From: Marinobacter sediminum
Lineage (GTDB): Bacteria > Pseudomonadota > Gammaproteobacteria > Pseudomonadales > Oleiphilaceae
Direction: 5' to 3'
Assembly: GCF_016820575.1 (NCBI RefSeq)
Contig: NZ_JAEMQH010000002.1
Span: 186,001-250,000, forward strand
Length of the DNA stretch: 64,000 nucleotides
The position numbers and the translations under genes were made by a program. Shown here piece after piece: positions 28,877 to 40,667 of the stretch. Position 1 is the first letter of the stretch, and each line of letters begins with the position of its first letter. The notes under the pieces were generated by a model. That model saw only the letters and a list, made by a program, of their open reading frames with translations, searched no databases and had not been told where the DNA came from.

Positions 28877-30673
28877 ATGGCTGATTACCAGGCACCTCTG
28901 CGTGACATGCGTTTTATTTTGAACGAAGTTTTCGATGCCCCCGCTCTTTGGGCGTCCCTGCCCAAGGTTGCAGAAAACGTCGACCCGGACACGGCAGATG
29001 CGATTCTGGAAGAGGCCGGCAAGATCACTAGCGGTGTGCTGGCACCCCTGAACCGCGAGGGTGATGAGCAGGGCAGCAAGTGGAATAACGGTGAAGTCAC
29101 CTCGCCGGAGGGCTTCAAGGAAGCCTACCAGACCATCGTGGAAGGTGGCTGGAACGGACTCGGTGGTAACCCGGAGTTCGGCGGCATGGGCATGCCCAAA
29201 ACACTGGTTGCCCAGTTCGAGGAAATGATGCAGGGCGCCAACATGGCCTTTGGTCTGGCCCCGATGCTGACCGCCGGCGCGTGTCTGGCGCTGGATGCGC
29301 ACGGTAGCCAGGAGCTGAAGGAAAAGTACCTGCCGAACATGTACTCCGGTGTCTGGTCTGGTGCCATGGACCTGACCGAGCCTCACGCCGGGACCGATCT
29401 GGGCATCATCCGCACCAAGGCGGAGCCGAACAGCGATGGCTCATTCAACGTCACAGGTACCAAGATCTTCATTACCTGGGGTGAGCACGACATGGCCGAG
29501 AACATCATTCACCTGGTGCTCGCCAAGTTGCCGGATGCACCCAAGGGGCCGAAGGGCATTTCCCTGTTTCTGGTGCCAAAGTTCATGGTGAACGACGACG
29601 GTTCCCTGGGTGAGCGCAACAGCTTCAGCTGTGGCTCCCTTGAGAAGAAGATGGGCATCAAGGGTTCTGCCACCTGCGTGATGAACTTCGATGGCGCCAA
29701 GGGCTGGCTTGTCGGTGAGGAGAACAAGGGCCTGGCGGCCATGTTCACCATGATGAACTACGAGCGTCTGGGTGTTGGCATTCAGGGTATCGGTGCTGCC
29801 GAAGCCTCTCTGCAAAGTGCCCGGGAATACGCATTGGACCGCATTCAGAGCCGCGCACCTACCGGTGCCCAGCAGCCTGAAAAGGCAGCCGACCCGATCC
29901 TGGTGCATCCGGACGTTCGCCGCATGCTGCTGACCATGAAAGGCTATGTTGAAGGTGGACGAGCGTTCTCCACCTACGTTGCCCAGTGGCTGGATATCTC
30001 TAAGTACGCGGATCCTGCTGAGGAAGAGCGTCGCAAGCACGCTGAAGGCATGGTGGCGTTGCTGACGCCGGTGGCCAAGGCCTTCCTGACCGACCGTGGT
30101 CTGGATGCCTGCATCATGGGCCAGCAGGTGTTTGGTGGCCATGGTTTCATCCGTGAGTGGGGCCAGGAGCAACTGGTTCGGGATTGTCGGATCACCCAGA
30201 TTTATGAAGGCACCAATGGCATTCAGGCGCTGGATCTCATGGGTCGTAAAGTGGTTGGAAGCCAGGGCAAGCTGTACGAGCTGTTTGCTCAGGACGTGGC
30301 CGCATTCATCGAAGAAAACAGCGGGGACCAGAACCTGCGTCCGTTCCTTGAGCCTCTGGCCGCCGCCTTCGAGCGTTTGTCTGATGTCACTGAGCACGTG
30401 ATCCAGCAGGCTGGTGATAACCCGGATGCGGTTGGAGCGGCGTCTGTGGATTACCTCGACCTGTTCGGCCTGACGGCACTTGGCTACATGTGGGCGAAGA
30501 TCGTTAAGGCGGCTGCACCAAAAGCTGAGGGTGACAGCTCCGGTTTCTACACTGGTAAGCTGAAAACCGCACGCTTCTATTTCGATCGCCTGTTGCCGAA
30601 GACCGTTTCGCTTGCCGAAGGCATCCGAAGTGGAAGCGATTCGATGATGGCGTTGACTGCTGAAGAGTTCTGA
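28877..30673 (+). CDS. FadE-type acyl-CoA dehydrogenase, second tandem paralogue
   Basis: A 598-residue paralogue of the upstream gene with the same architecture and start (MADYQAPLRDMRF). TEPHAGTDLG, FITWGEHDMAENI and the catalytic-loop segment IYEGTNGIQALDLMGRK are present. A clear GGAG ribosome site precedes ATG 28877. It lacks the PsrA-like double palindrome of the first copy, and a terminator separates them, suggesting separate regulation. The pair resembles PA0506 and PA0508 in Pseudomonas, which differ in acyl-chain preference. Confidence 0.93.
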   Translation: MADYQAPLRDMRFILNEVFDAPALWASLPKVAENVDPDTADAILEEAGKITSGVLAPLNREGDEQGSKWNNGEVTSPEGFKEAYQTIVEGGWNGLGGNPEFGGMGMPKTLVAQFEEMMQGANMAFGLAPMLTAGACLALDAHGSQELKEKYLPNMYSGVWSGAMDLTEPHAGTDLGIIRTKAEPNSDGSFNVTGTKIFITWGEHDMAENIIHLVLAKLPDAPKGPKGISLFLVPKFMVNDDGSLGERNSFSCGSLEKKMGIKGSATCVMNFDGAKGWLVGEENKGLAAMFTMMNYERLGVGIQGIGAAEASLQSAREYALDRIQSRAPTGAQQPEKAADPILVHPDVRRMLLTMKGYVEGGRAFSTYVAQWLDISKYADPAEEERRKHAEGMVALLTPVAKAFLTDRGLDACIMGQQVFGGHGFIREWGQEQLVRDCRITQIYEGTNGIQALDLMGRKVVGSQGKLYELFAQDVAAFIEENSGDQNLRPFLEPLAAAFERLSDVTEHVIQQAGDNPDAVGAASVDYLDLFGLTALGYMWAKIVKAAAPKAEGDSSGFYTGKLKTARFYFDRLLPKTVSLAEGIRSGSDSMMALTAEEF

Positions 30674-30700
30674 TCTGCAGCGGTTATAGATAGCGCAATA

Positions 30701-30729
30701 AAAAAGCAGGCCATACGGCCTGCTTTTTT
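30701..30729. terminator. Bidirectional terminator
   Basis: AGCAGGCC (30705-30712), loop ATAC, GGCCTGCT (30717-30724), flanked by A and T runs on both sides. It serves the acyl-CoA dehydrogenase (+) and the convergent endonuclease-I-like gene (-). Confidence 0.9.
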
Positions 30730-30774
30730 GTGTCAGTTGTTGTCGTGTTTGTCGCTGCTAACCAGGCGGCTGGC

Positions 30775-31410
30775 TCAGAGTTGCTCGATGAGCTCAGGAT
30801 TGGTCACGAAAGGGTTTTTATTGCCCTGTATTTCGCTGACTCGGCGGTGACGGGTCAATTCGGTGTCATCCGGTGGATCATTTCGGCTCCAGTCCTGAAA
30901 TACTGGGGTGGCGCCAATCCAGGGGAGGTCGTAGGTGTCTACCATGTAGGCGACCGTGCGTGCGACGTCACCCTTGACCCGCTTGGGCGGCTCGAAGAAC
31001 CCGGCGCTTTCGCGAATGCCGCAGTCGCCGGGCTTCACCGTCGCTCCCAGGTCCTCGTAACGAACATTACGACGCTGCATTTCAATTCGGGATTTAACCG
31101 GAACCATGTTGTGCAGGTCTGAGGCGATCTGTCGGTACCGGTTGTCTTTCTCGCATGCGCGGGAGGTGCCGCAGTTCAGGGCACTGCGAATGTCCGCTAA
31201 CGGGTAAACGTAACCGTCTTTCAGCAAGAAGCCCTTGCTGGTAAACGCAGTGTCGCAGAAAAAGGAGTTGCCACCCTCAGCGTAAAGGTTGCCCCAAAAT
31301 TCATTCTTGATGACGGTGTCGGGATCACTAAAACGGGTGTTTTGACCAATCACCAGGCTGGCGGACAGCAACAGTGACAAGGTGACGAGTGTTAGAGAGA
31401 AGTGTTTCAT
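30775..31410 (-). CDS. Secreted endonuclease-I-like protein with degenerate active site
   Basis: The start at ATG 31410 gives a clear signal peptide (MKHFSLTLVTLSLLLSASLV). The mature part follows the EndA layout: FWGNLYAEGG, CG.SRAC, SDLHNMVPV, EPPKRVKGDVART and the C-terminal RRVSEIQGNKNPF. The block where endonuclease I has the catalytic Glu-His (EHVYP-like) reads DGYVYPLADI, so both residues are replaced. The downstream CDFE-like block reads CGIRE. By reading, this is a family member that may not cut DNA. The 23 in-frame codons upstream of 31410 lack a signal peptide and are probably not translated. Confidence 0.8.
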   Translation of the reverse strand: MKHFSLTLVTLSLLLSASLVIGQNTRFSDPDTVIKNEFWGNLYAEGGNSFFCDTAFTSKGFLLKDGYVYPLADIRSALNCGTSRACEKDNRYRQIASDLHNMVPVKSRIEMQRRNVRYEDLGATVKPGDCGIRESAGFFEPPKRVKGDVARTVAYMVDTYDLPWIGATPVFQDWSRNDPPDDTELTRHRRVSEIQGNKNPFVTNPELIEQL

Positions 31411-31585
31411 ACGCCTGTGATGCCTCGCAGAGTCTGTAAGCGTCTGTACTGGTTGGGCCTCCTTTGCCCGGCTGGTCAAAAATATGACGCTTTGACCACT
31501 TATACTGTGAAGTATGGCACAGTGGTGAGAGCTGAGTGAGGCTCTTTGTTTGCTATTTGTGGCGTTATGTTAACCAGTTAACACT

Positions 31586-31849
31586 TCACTTCAGCTTATT
31601 GCGAATGTTCTGGTACCCGCTTTTCAGGTCTTCTCCTAGCTTCTGAGCCGTTTGTCGAGCTTCCTTGGATGCGTCTTCGCTGTCGTGCAGGACCTCCTCC
31701 AAACGGTTGCGGAATCGTTCCCAGTCCTGCTCGAGATCATCCCATTCATCCTTGACGTCTTCCTTGGCCAGATGCATCTGGACACGGGCCTCATCGCGAT
31801 ACTGTTTTATCTTTTCCGAGAGTTTTTTCAGCTCTTCCTGCAGGTTCAT
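31586..31849 (-). CDS. Small charged coiled-coil protein of unknown function
   Basis: 87 residues from ATG 31849, preceded by a very strong GAGGAGG ribosome site. A further 21 in-frame codons upstream are unlikely to be used. The sequence is almost entirely heptad-like and highly charged (LQEELKKLSEKIKQYRDEA, DEWDDLEQDWERFRNRLEE), with no cysteine and no membrane segment. It resembles small stress-type helical proteins. It lies downstream of holA on the same strand, ~110 bases away. Confidence 0.75.
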   Translation of the reverse strand: MNLQEELKKLSEKIKQYRDEARVQMHLAKEDVKDEWDDLEQDWERFRNRLEEVLHDSEDASKEARQTAQKLGEDLKSGYQNIRNKLK

Positions 31850-31960
31850 CTCAAACGCCTCCTCTAAGTGCGGGCTCTGTTTAAGATGCGCCGACCAGCG
31901 TTTTACTGTCAAGCGACGTGACGGCGAGCAGGCATGAGAGTGGAGAGGGCTTGATCCAGG

Positions 31961-32968
31961 TCAGGATCGAGCTGACAGCAGTAGCGAAAGATCCCGCAGA
32001 TAGTGCCATGGTGTCAGGCTATCGAAGCCTTTGGCGGCGCGATCAATCTGGCTGCAGATCTCAATAGCCTGATGAAGTTGGGGGCGGGAAAGACGCCGCG
32101 AGGCCTGTTCGATTACCCGGGCACGCTGGGGCTGAAACACGCCCCGTTTTTTCAGAAAGGCGCTGGGATTTTCACCTTGGCTGGCTGCGCCTCGGAGTTC
32201 AAGGATCAGGTTGAGGTCGCGGGTAAGCACCGCCAGCAGCCCGAGAGGATTTTCTCCCTCCTGCTGCAGTACGCCTATCATTTTTCCAGCGTGGGGGGCT
32301 CGGCCGGCGAGCAATTCCGTTACCAGCTCAAAACCATTGAACCGGGAGCTGTCCTGAACGGCTTGCTCTACCGTCTCTTCGTCGATGGTGTCTGTGCCAC
32401 TGAGCAGCGATAGGCGATCAAGCTCCTGGCTGGCGGCAAGCAGGTTGCCCTCCAGGCGCTCTCCCAGGATGGCCAGGGCGCCCCGGGTCAGACTCAGGCC
32501 CCGGTTTGAGGCGCGTTGCTGCAGCCAGCCGAGAAACTTGTCCGCGTCCACTGGCCAGACCGGCACATGAACGCCTTTATTCTGCAGTTCCTTGTACCAC
32601 TTCCGGCGCGTTTCCGCCGCATCCAGGCGGGCACTGATCAGTAAGAGGATGATGTCTTCCGGGGGCTCCTGCAGCACTCGTTCCAGCACTGCCCGTCCGT
32701 CCCCCAGCTTGCCGGTAGGCAGATGGATCTCGATGCGCCGGCGTTCGGCAAACAGCGACATGGCGCTGAACTCGTCGGCCACGGCGTTCCAATCCAGCTG
32801 ATTGTCGGCGTGGAAGGTCAGCCGGTCGACAAATCCGGCATCCAGCGCCGCCTTGCGCACCTGGTCACAGCATTCCTGCACCAGCAAGGGTTCATCGCCG
32901 GAGATGAGGTAGACCGGCGACAGGCCTTTTTTCAGCAGTTGGGGAAGCTGACCCGGTTGCGTTTTCAT
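31961..32968 (-). CDS. holA: DNA polymerase III subunit delta
   Basis: Clamp-loader subunit that opens the sliding clamp. The 335-residue protein shows the YLISGDEPLLVQECCDQVR opening of the degenerate AAA+ domain, NLLAASQELDRLSLL in the middle and the C-terminal collar helices. The start overlaps the lptE end by 4 bases. The leuS-lptE-holA order is standard. Confidence 0.93.
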   Translation of the reverse strand: MKTQPGQLPQLLKKGLSPVYLISGDEPLLVQECCDQVRKAALDAGFVDRLTFHADNQLDWNAVADEFSAMSLFAERRRIEIHLPTGKLGDGRAVLERVLQEPPEDIILLLISARLDAAETRRKWYKELQNKGVHVPVWPVDADKFLGWLQQRASNRGLSLTRGALAILGERLEGNLLAASQELDRLSLLSGTDTIDEETVEQAVQDSSRFNGFELVTELLAGRAPHAGKMIGVLQQEGENPLGLLAVLTRDLNLILELRGAASQGENPSAFLKKRGVFQPQRARVIEQASRRLSRPQLHQAIEICSQIDRAAKGFDSLTPWHYLRDLSLLLSARS

Positions 32969-33555
32969 GGCGCTGGCGCGTCGTTATCCGGCAGTTCGCC
33001 GGAATCCGATTGGTGTTGATCCCGGATGCTGTCAATGCGGGCCTGGGTCAGTGGTGCCAACCGGAAAATGATTTGCTGGGCCAAACGGTTGCTGAGCTGC
33101 GTCTGCAGCTCTTCTTCCTCGCGCTGTTTGGCCAGCACGTTGGTTTCATCATAGCGGTAGCTTTCACTGGAGGTCAGGCGGGTGTCGCCAATGATCGGCA
33201 CCTGATCGCTGCTGATCAGCTCCAGGCTGACCGAGTTGCGCAGGGTGTATTCGGCGGCGGCAGCCTGGACCGTAATCGCCGAGGCTCGGCGGTCCTGCTG
33301 GAAGTCACTGAGTTTCATGACGTAGGCGGCGTTGTCGGCTTCGCTCAGTTCCACATCGCCCAATTCCAGCTGGTCGCGAACGGACTCGCACAGCAACTCC
33401 GGAACGCCGCGCGCGCACTCAATCTTAAGGGGCTGCAGCGCCGCCGATACCGGCGGCGCACCGCGCAACTGGAAGCCGCAACCGGCTATCGTGGTCACGA
33501 CGAGAGCCGTTATGACCGCGGGTAAGGCCGAAAAGGGTGCCGAGCGAAGTGGCAT
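32965..33555 (-). CDS. lptE: LPS-assembly lipoprotein LptE
   Basis: Outer-membrane lipoprotein that plugs LptD for LPS insertion. It has a signal peptide and lipobox (VTTIAGC) followed directly by GFQLRG, the usual start of mature LptE. The rest is short beta/alpha LptE fold with SSESYRYDETNVLAKQREE and a helical C-terminus. It is 196 residues, starts 2 bases after leuS ends and overlaps holA by 4 bases. Confidence 0.92.
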   Translation of the reverse strand: MPLRSAPFSALPAVITALVVTTIAGCGFQLRGAPPVSAALQPLKIECARGVPELLCESVRDQLELGDVELSEADNAAYVMKLSDFQQDRRASAITVQAAAAEYTLRNSVSLELISSDQVPIIGDTRLTSSESYRYDETNVLAKQREEEELQTQLSNRLAQQIIFRLAPLTQARIDSIRDQHQSDSGELPDNDAPAP

Positions 33556-33556
33556 A

Positions 33557-36169
<2,613 letters not shown>

Positions 36170-36281
36170 TCAAAATGATGTTCGGAGCGGCCGGACATTC
36201 TAACGCACAGAGGACCTGACAGGTAGTCTGCCAAAATTCGGATCCTGTGCCAGACTGAACAATATTGAAGGGAGAGCCAAT

Positions 36282-36830
36282 ATGACTGAACCAGAACGAA
36301 GCCACCTTTCCGGTAAGGCGCTAGAGGCATACGACCGGATGCTGGAACGGGTGCAGGGCCGGTTGAAACTGGCGCAGGAGACATCGCTCGAAACGTTGGA
36401 TAAAGAAATAAAGAACGCGATCCAGTTCGAGTACGAGCTGGAGGAAATGACCCGGGAGGAGGCGGATTTGCTGGGCGCTTATCTCGAGCGCGATTTAGCT
36501 CACCTGATGCACTTCGTGGACGAAACCGGTGAGGGGTTGACCGAATGGCTGCAGCTGGATATCTCACTATTGGAACACCAGTTGGCCGACCGGCTGCTAT
36601 CTGTGGCCGACCGGACCCGGGTGGATACCCTGGAGCTCAACCAGAAACTGGAAAATGACGATGCCGGCCACTACATCTCCGGCGAAGTGGCAACCGCTGG
36701 TATGTTCCGCTGCTTGAATTGCAGCCACATGCGCTGCCTGACCGCCACCAGTCATCTGGAACCCTGCGACGCCTGCGGTTCCCACTACTACGAACGGGTT
36801 ACGAGCCGCTGGCCGAGACGGGAGGAATAA
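36282..36830 (+). CDS. DUF1451 / YbeL-like zinc-ribbon protein
   Basis: A 182-residue protein of unknown function. Charged, mostly helical residues 1-135 are followed by a C-terminal zinc ribbon with two cysteine pairs, FRCLNCSHM and PCDACGSHYY. This matches the YbeL family, found next to lnt/leuS in many gammaproteobacteria. Its last 32 bases overlap the convergent lnt 3' end, so the C-terminal residues of both proteins share DNA. Confidence 0.88.
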   Translation: MTEPERSHLSGKALEAYDRMLERVQGRLKLAQETSLETLDKEIKNAIQFEYELEEMTREEADLLGAYLERDLAHLMHFVDETGEGLTEWLQLDISLLEHQLADRLLSVADRTRVDTLELNQKLENDDAGHYISGEVATAGMFRCLNCSHMRCLTATSHLEPCDACGSHYYERVTSRWPRREE

Positions 36831-38361
36831 TCCGCTCCCGCACGAACACTACCAGGATGACCGCCAGAGTCAGCACCGGCCAGGAGCCGGTCTGCATGTA
36901 GGGGGTGCTGCCTGTTGCCGTGTACACCTCACCTCGTAGAGTGGCCTTTTCAAACTGGGGAATGGTCTCGGTAATCTGGCCCCGGTTATTGATGATCGCG
37001 GTGACACCATTGTTGGTGCCGCGCAGCATGTAGCGACCGGTTTCCAGTGCCCGCATGCGGGCGATTTGTAAGTGCTGCAATGGGCCAATGGAATCACCGA
37101 ACCAGCCATCGTTGCTGATGGTCAGCAGCAGATCCGCGTTGCGACTGTTGAAGGCAACGAAGTCGGGGTAGGCCACCTCGTAACAAATGAACGGCATGAT
37201 CCGCATGCCATTAGCCTGGAGCGGGCCCTGATAGTCTGGGCCGCGGCTGAAGCTGCTCATGGGCAGATCAAAGAACCCGATCAATCCGCGCAACAGTCCC
37301 TGTAGGGGAACGTACTCGCCAAAAGGCACCAGTTTCTGCTTGTGGTAAATCCCTTCACCGTTGCCGATGGCCATGATGCTATTGTGGAACGTGAAGTCCT
37401 CGATACGGTCGCTGAAGCCGTACCAGGGGATGCCGGTGATCAGTGTACTGTTATCGCCGAGCTCCTGATCGATGTGTTCAATGATCTTGCCGGCCTTATC
37501 CTGTGGAATCGGGATGGCGGTTTCCGGCCACAGGATCAGATCGGCGTCCCAGTGCGGCTCTGTCATCCCCAGATAGGTCACGATCTGGTCTTTCAGGAAG
37601 TCCGGATCCCATTTGATCTGCTGGGGGATATTGCCCTGCATGGCCACAAAGCTGGTCGGCTCGGAGTCGACTTCGGTCCAGGCGACCTGATTGATCGCAG
37701 GGGCTACTACCCAGGGTATGAGTGCGCACAGCAGCGTGACCGCCGCGGCAACGTGCCGCAGGTGCGTCACCAGCCACCAGGCAGCGTAGAGCGCGGCGCC
37801 GGTCACCGTAATCCAGAAAGTCAGGCCATGGACACCGACCACAGGCGCAAGTCCCGCCAGGGGGCCATCGGTATGCGCGGTGCCCAGATACAACCACGGG
37901 AAGCCGGTGAGCAGCCAGCCCCGAAGCCAGTCGCCGAGAATCCAGATAGCCGGGAACAGAATCAGCCGGCGGATCTGGCTGTCCTTGGCAAGCTTGCCCC
38001 AGAACCAGAAGGCTAGACCATGGAACAGGGCCAGGCCGGCGACGAATATGACGGTGAGCAGGACGGAAACGGGAATGGAGGTGTTGCCGTACTGGCTGAT
38101 GCTGATATAAACCCAACTGGCACCACTGCCGAACAGGCCGAGGCCGGTGAACCAGCCGGCCTTGAACAGCCGGTCCGCCGCCATGGGCACCGTTACTAGT
38201 AGAATCAGCAGGACCGAAACTGGGCCCAACCACCAGAATTCAAACGGTGAGAAGGTCAGTGTCTGGAGAGCGCCGGCCGCAATCAGGGTGACGATGCCCA
38301 GCCAGCGACTGGCGGAGAGCGGGGTACTCAGACCCCGGATTTCGGTAGCTTCACTGCTCAC
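36799..38361 (-). CDS. lnt: Apolipoprotein N-acyltransferase
   Basis: Inner-membrane enzyme adding the third acyl chain to lipoproteins. The N-terminal half has several hydrophobic helices. The nitrilase-like periplasmic half has the Glu-Lys-Cys triad in LILWPETAIPIP, KQKLVPFGEYVP and FICYEVAYPDF. At 520 residues it is normal. Its start overlaps corC by 11 bases in the miaB-ybeZ-ybeY-corC-lnt run. LptE and other lipoproteins here would be its substrates. Confidence 0.96.
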   Translation of the reverse strand: MSSEATEIRGLSTPLSASRWLGIVTLIAAGALQTLTFSPFEFWWLGPVSVLLILLVTVPMAADRLFKAGWFTGLGLFGSGASWVYISISQYGNTSIPVSVLLTVIFVAGLALFHGLAFWFWGKLAKDSQIRRLILFPAIWILGDWLRGWLLTGFPWLYLGTAHTDGPLAGLAPVVGVHGLTFWITVTGAALYAAWWLVTHLRHVAAAVTLLCALIPWVVAPAINQVAWTEVDSEPTSFVAMQGNIPQQIKWDPDFLKDQIVTYLGMTEPHWDADLILWPETAIPIPQDKAGKIIEHIDQELGDNSTLITGIPWYGFSDRIEDFTFHNSIMAIGNGEGIYHKQKLVPFGEYVPLQGLLRGLIGFFDLPMSSFSRGPDYQGPLQANGMRIMPFICYEVAYPDFVAFNSRNADLLLTISNDGWFGDSIGPLQHLQIARMRALETGRYMLRGTNNGVTAIINNRGQITETIPQFEKATLRGEVYTATGSTPYMQTGSWPVLTLAVILVVFVRERIIPPVSASGS

Positions 38362-39196
38362 TTCGGGTTACCTGCAGCAGACGGATGACTCGGTTATCGG
38401 CGTTGGCAATAGTAAAGCGCAAGCCACCGAATGCAACCGTTTCACCGCGTCTGGGCAGATGTCCAAACTCCTTGAGTACAAGACCACCGATCGTGTCGAA
38501 CTCTTCCTCGTCCAGCTCTGTTTCAAAGAACTCGTTGAAATCATCGACAGGAGTGACTGCTTTGACCGCGTAGGTACCGTCACCGCGGGCCTTGATGTGC
38601 GTTTCCTCGTCAAAATCGTGTTCGTCTTCGATTTCGCCGACGATCTGCTCAAGCACGTCTTCAATGGTGATCAGTCCGGCGGTTCCACCGTACTCGTCCA
38701 CCACAATGGCCATGTGGTTGCGGTTCTCCTTGAACTCCTTCAGCAGCTGGTTCAAACGCTTGCTTTCCGGAACAAAGGTCGGTGGGCGCAGGATTTCACG
38801 AATTTTCGACCAGTTCAGTTCGTTGTCCAGAGCTAGCGGCAGCAGGTCCTTGGCGAGCAGAACACCGATGACGTCGTCCTGGCTGTCACCAATGACGGGG
38901 AAGCGGCTGTGAGCGGAGGAAATGATTTCGCCGAGGAACTCTTTGGGTTCTTGCGAGGCTTTGACCGTGACCATCTGGGAGCGCGGGATCATGATTTCCT
39001 CCACACGCATGTCGATCACCTGCATGGCGCCTTCGATGATGCTCATCGCATCGACATCGATGATATTTTCTGACTCGGCCTCTCGTAGAAGCTCCAGAAC
39101 CTCTTCGATGGACTGAGGGCCACCTACCAAGGCCTGGGATATTCGTTCCAGCCAGGACTTTCCGCCCTGACTGCGACTCGACTGATCGTCGCTCAT
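38351..39196 (-). CDS. corC: CorC/YbeX CBS-domain protein
   Basis: A cytosolic CBS-pair protein with a C-terminal CorC_HlyC domain, linked to magnesium/cobalt efflux and, in E. coli, to ribosome metabolism through YbeY. Two CBS motifs follow EEIMIPRSQMVTV. The DEYGGTAGLITIEDVLEQIVGEIEDE-type block is split here around residues 190-220, and the C-terminal domain carries GGLVLKEFGHLPRRGE. It is 281 residues and overlaps ybeY by 4 bases. Confidence 0.94.
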   Translation of the reverse strand: MSDDQSSRSQGGKSWLERISQALVGGPQSIEEVLELLREAESENIIDVDAMSIIEGAMQVIDMRVEEIMIPRSQMVTVKASQEPKEFLGEIISSAHSRFPVIGDSQDDVIGVLLAKDLLPLALDNELNWSKIREILRPPTFVPESKRLNQLLKEFKENRNHMAIVVDEYGGTAGLITIEDVLEQIVGEIEDEHDFDEETHIKARGDGTYAVKAVTPVDDFNEFFETELDEEEFDTIGGLVLKEFGHLPRRGETVAFGGLRFTIANADNRVIRLLQVTRSEQ

Positions 39197-39666
39197 GAGT
39201 CTTGTTCCGTTTCCTCTGCTTCGTAAGGGTTGCCAAATCCAAGTTGCGCGAGCAACCGAATCTCAAGGGCTTCCATGACCTCGGCATCACTGTCATCCAC
39301 GTGATCGTAGCCCTGAAGATGCAGCATACCGTGAACCACCATGTGCGCCCAGTGGGCCGCTGGCGCCTTGTGTTGCTCAGCGGCCTCGCGTTCGACAACC
39401 GGAGCGCAAATTACCAGATCTCCGGCCAATGGCACCGTTATACCGGCTGGCGCTTCAAATGGGAAGGACAACACATTGGTCGGTTTGTCCTTGCCGCGGA
39501 ACTCGTTGTTCAGGGTCTGGCTCTCCGACGTGTCTACGATACGCACCGTCACCTCGGACGGATCCTCACCCAGCCAGGCGCTTTGTGCCCAGCCCTGGAG
39601 CTGGGCATCGGCGGGTACGCTGCTGCCCTCGAACACGTTCTGGATATCGACCGTTAGTTCGCTCAC
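39193..39666 (-). CDS. ybeY: Endoribonuclease YbeY
   Basis: Zinc-dependent RNase for 16S rRNA 3'-end maturation and ribosome quality control. The catalytic zinc motif HMVVHGMLHLQGYDH (HxxxHxxxxxH) is intact, and NVLSFPFEAP and LGDLVIC-like (AGDLVICAPV) segments are typical. It is 157 residues and overlaps both ybeZ and corC by 4 bases. Confidence 0.96.
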   Translation of the reverse strand: MSELTVDIQNVFEGSSVPADAQLQGWAQSAWLGEDPSEVTVRIVDTSESQTLNNEFRGKDKPTNVLSFPFEAPAGITVPLAGDLVICAPVVEREAAEQHKAPAAHWAHMVVHGMLHLQGYDHVDDSDAEVMEALEIRLLAQLGFGNPYEAEETEQDS

Positions 39667-40646
39667 GACTGGCTTCCGCCTCCGTCATCGAACGAATCGT
39701 AGGCCTCCACAATACGCTGAACCAACGGGTGGCGGACCACGTCCTTGGCTTCGAAACGGGTAAAGCCAATACCGGATACCTTGCCGAGCACGCCGGCGGC
39801 GTGAATCAGGCCCGAGTTCTGACCGCGTGGCAGATCCACCTGGGTAGTGTCGCCAGTGATGACTGCGGTTGAGCCGAAACCGATACGGGTCAGGAACATT
39901 TTCATCTGTTCGCGGGTGGTGTTCTGGCTCTCATCGAGAATGATGAAGGAGTTGTTCAGGGTGCGCCCCCGCATGAACGCCAGCGGCGCAATTTCGATCA
40001 CGCTTTTCTCGATCAGCCGCGTCACCTGGTCAAAGCCCAGCATTTCATAGAGTGCGTCGTACAGCGGGCGCAGATACGGATCGACCTTCTGGGCCAGATC
40101 GCCTGGCAAGAATCCCAGTTTTTCACCGGCTTCCACGGCAGGGCGCACCAGCAGAATCCGCTTCACCTGCTCGTCTTTCAGTGCCTCAACGGCACAGGCG
40201 ACGGCGAGCCAGGTCTTGCCGGTGCCGGCAGGACCAATGCCAAAATTGATGTCGTGGCTGCGAATGCTGTGCACGTACTTTTGCTGGTTCGCCCCGCGCG
40301 GCTTGGCCTGGAGCTTGGGCGTCTTGATGACCGTTACGGCGCCGTCGTAGGGCACGTCTTCGGGCAGGCGCTCGTAGCCTGTCTCACGAATGAAGAGGTG
40401 AACGGTATCTGGCGAGATGTCATCGGTGGCCTCGGTTTCCCGATAAAGATGGCGGATAACCTCTACCGCTGCGGCTACGTGATCGGTCTCGCCTTCCACG
40501 CGAAAGTGGTGGCCGCGCCGGCCAACTTTCACCTGTAGTCGGCGCTCGATGTGTTTGAGGTTCTCGTCAAACTGGCCGCAGAGAGAGGCCAGCCGGCGCT
40601 GATCCACCGGGTGCAGGTCAAACTGTCTCGAATCGTTGGTGTTCAA
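39663..40646 (-). CDS. ybeZ: PhoH-like ATPase YbeZ
   Basis: A RecA-fold ATPase and partner of YbeY in RNA metabolism. Walker A is GPAGTGKTWLAVA and Walker B is FIILDESQNTT. An N-terminal KH-like region (~30-100) precedes it. The 327-residue length and its place in miaB-ybeZ-ybeY-corC-lnt are standard. An 81-base gap with a small hairpin separates it from miaB upstream. Confidence 0.95.
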   Translation of the reverse strand: MNTNDSRQFDLHPVDQRRLASLCGQFDENLKHIERRLQVKVGRRGHHFRVEGETDHVAAAVEVIRHLYRETEATDDISPDTVHLFIRETGYERLPEDVPYDGAVTVIKTPKLQAKPRGANQQKYVHSIRSHDINFGIGPAGTGKTWLAVACAVEALKDEQVKRILLVRPAVEAGEKLGFLPGDLAQKVDPYLRPLYDALYEMLGFDQVTRLIEKSVIEIAPLAFMRGRTLNNSFIILDESQNTTREQMKMFLTRIGFGSTAVITGDTTQVDLPRGQNSGLIHAAGVLGKVSGIGFTRFEAKDVVRHPLVQRIVEAYDSFDDGGGSQS

Positions 40647-40667
40647 TTAGGCTCCATGTGCAGTGAC

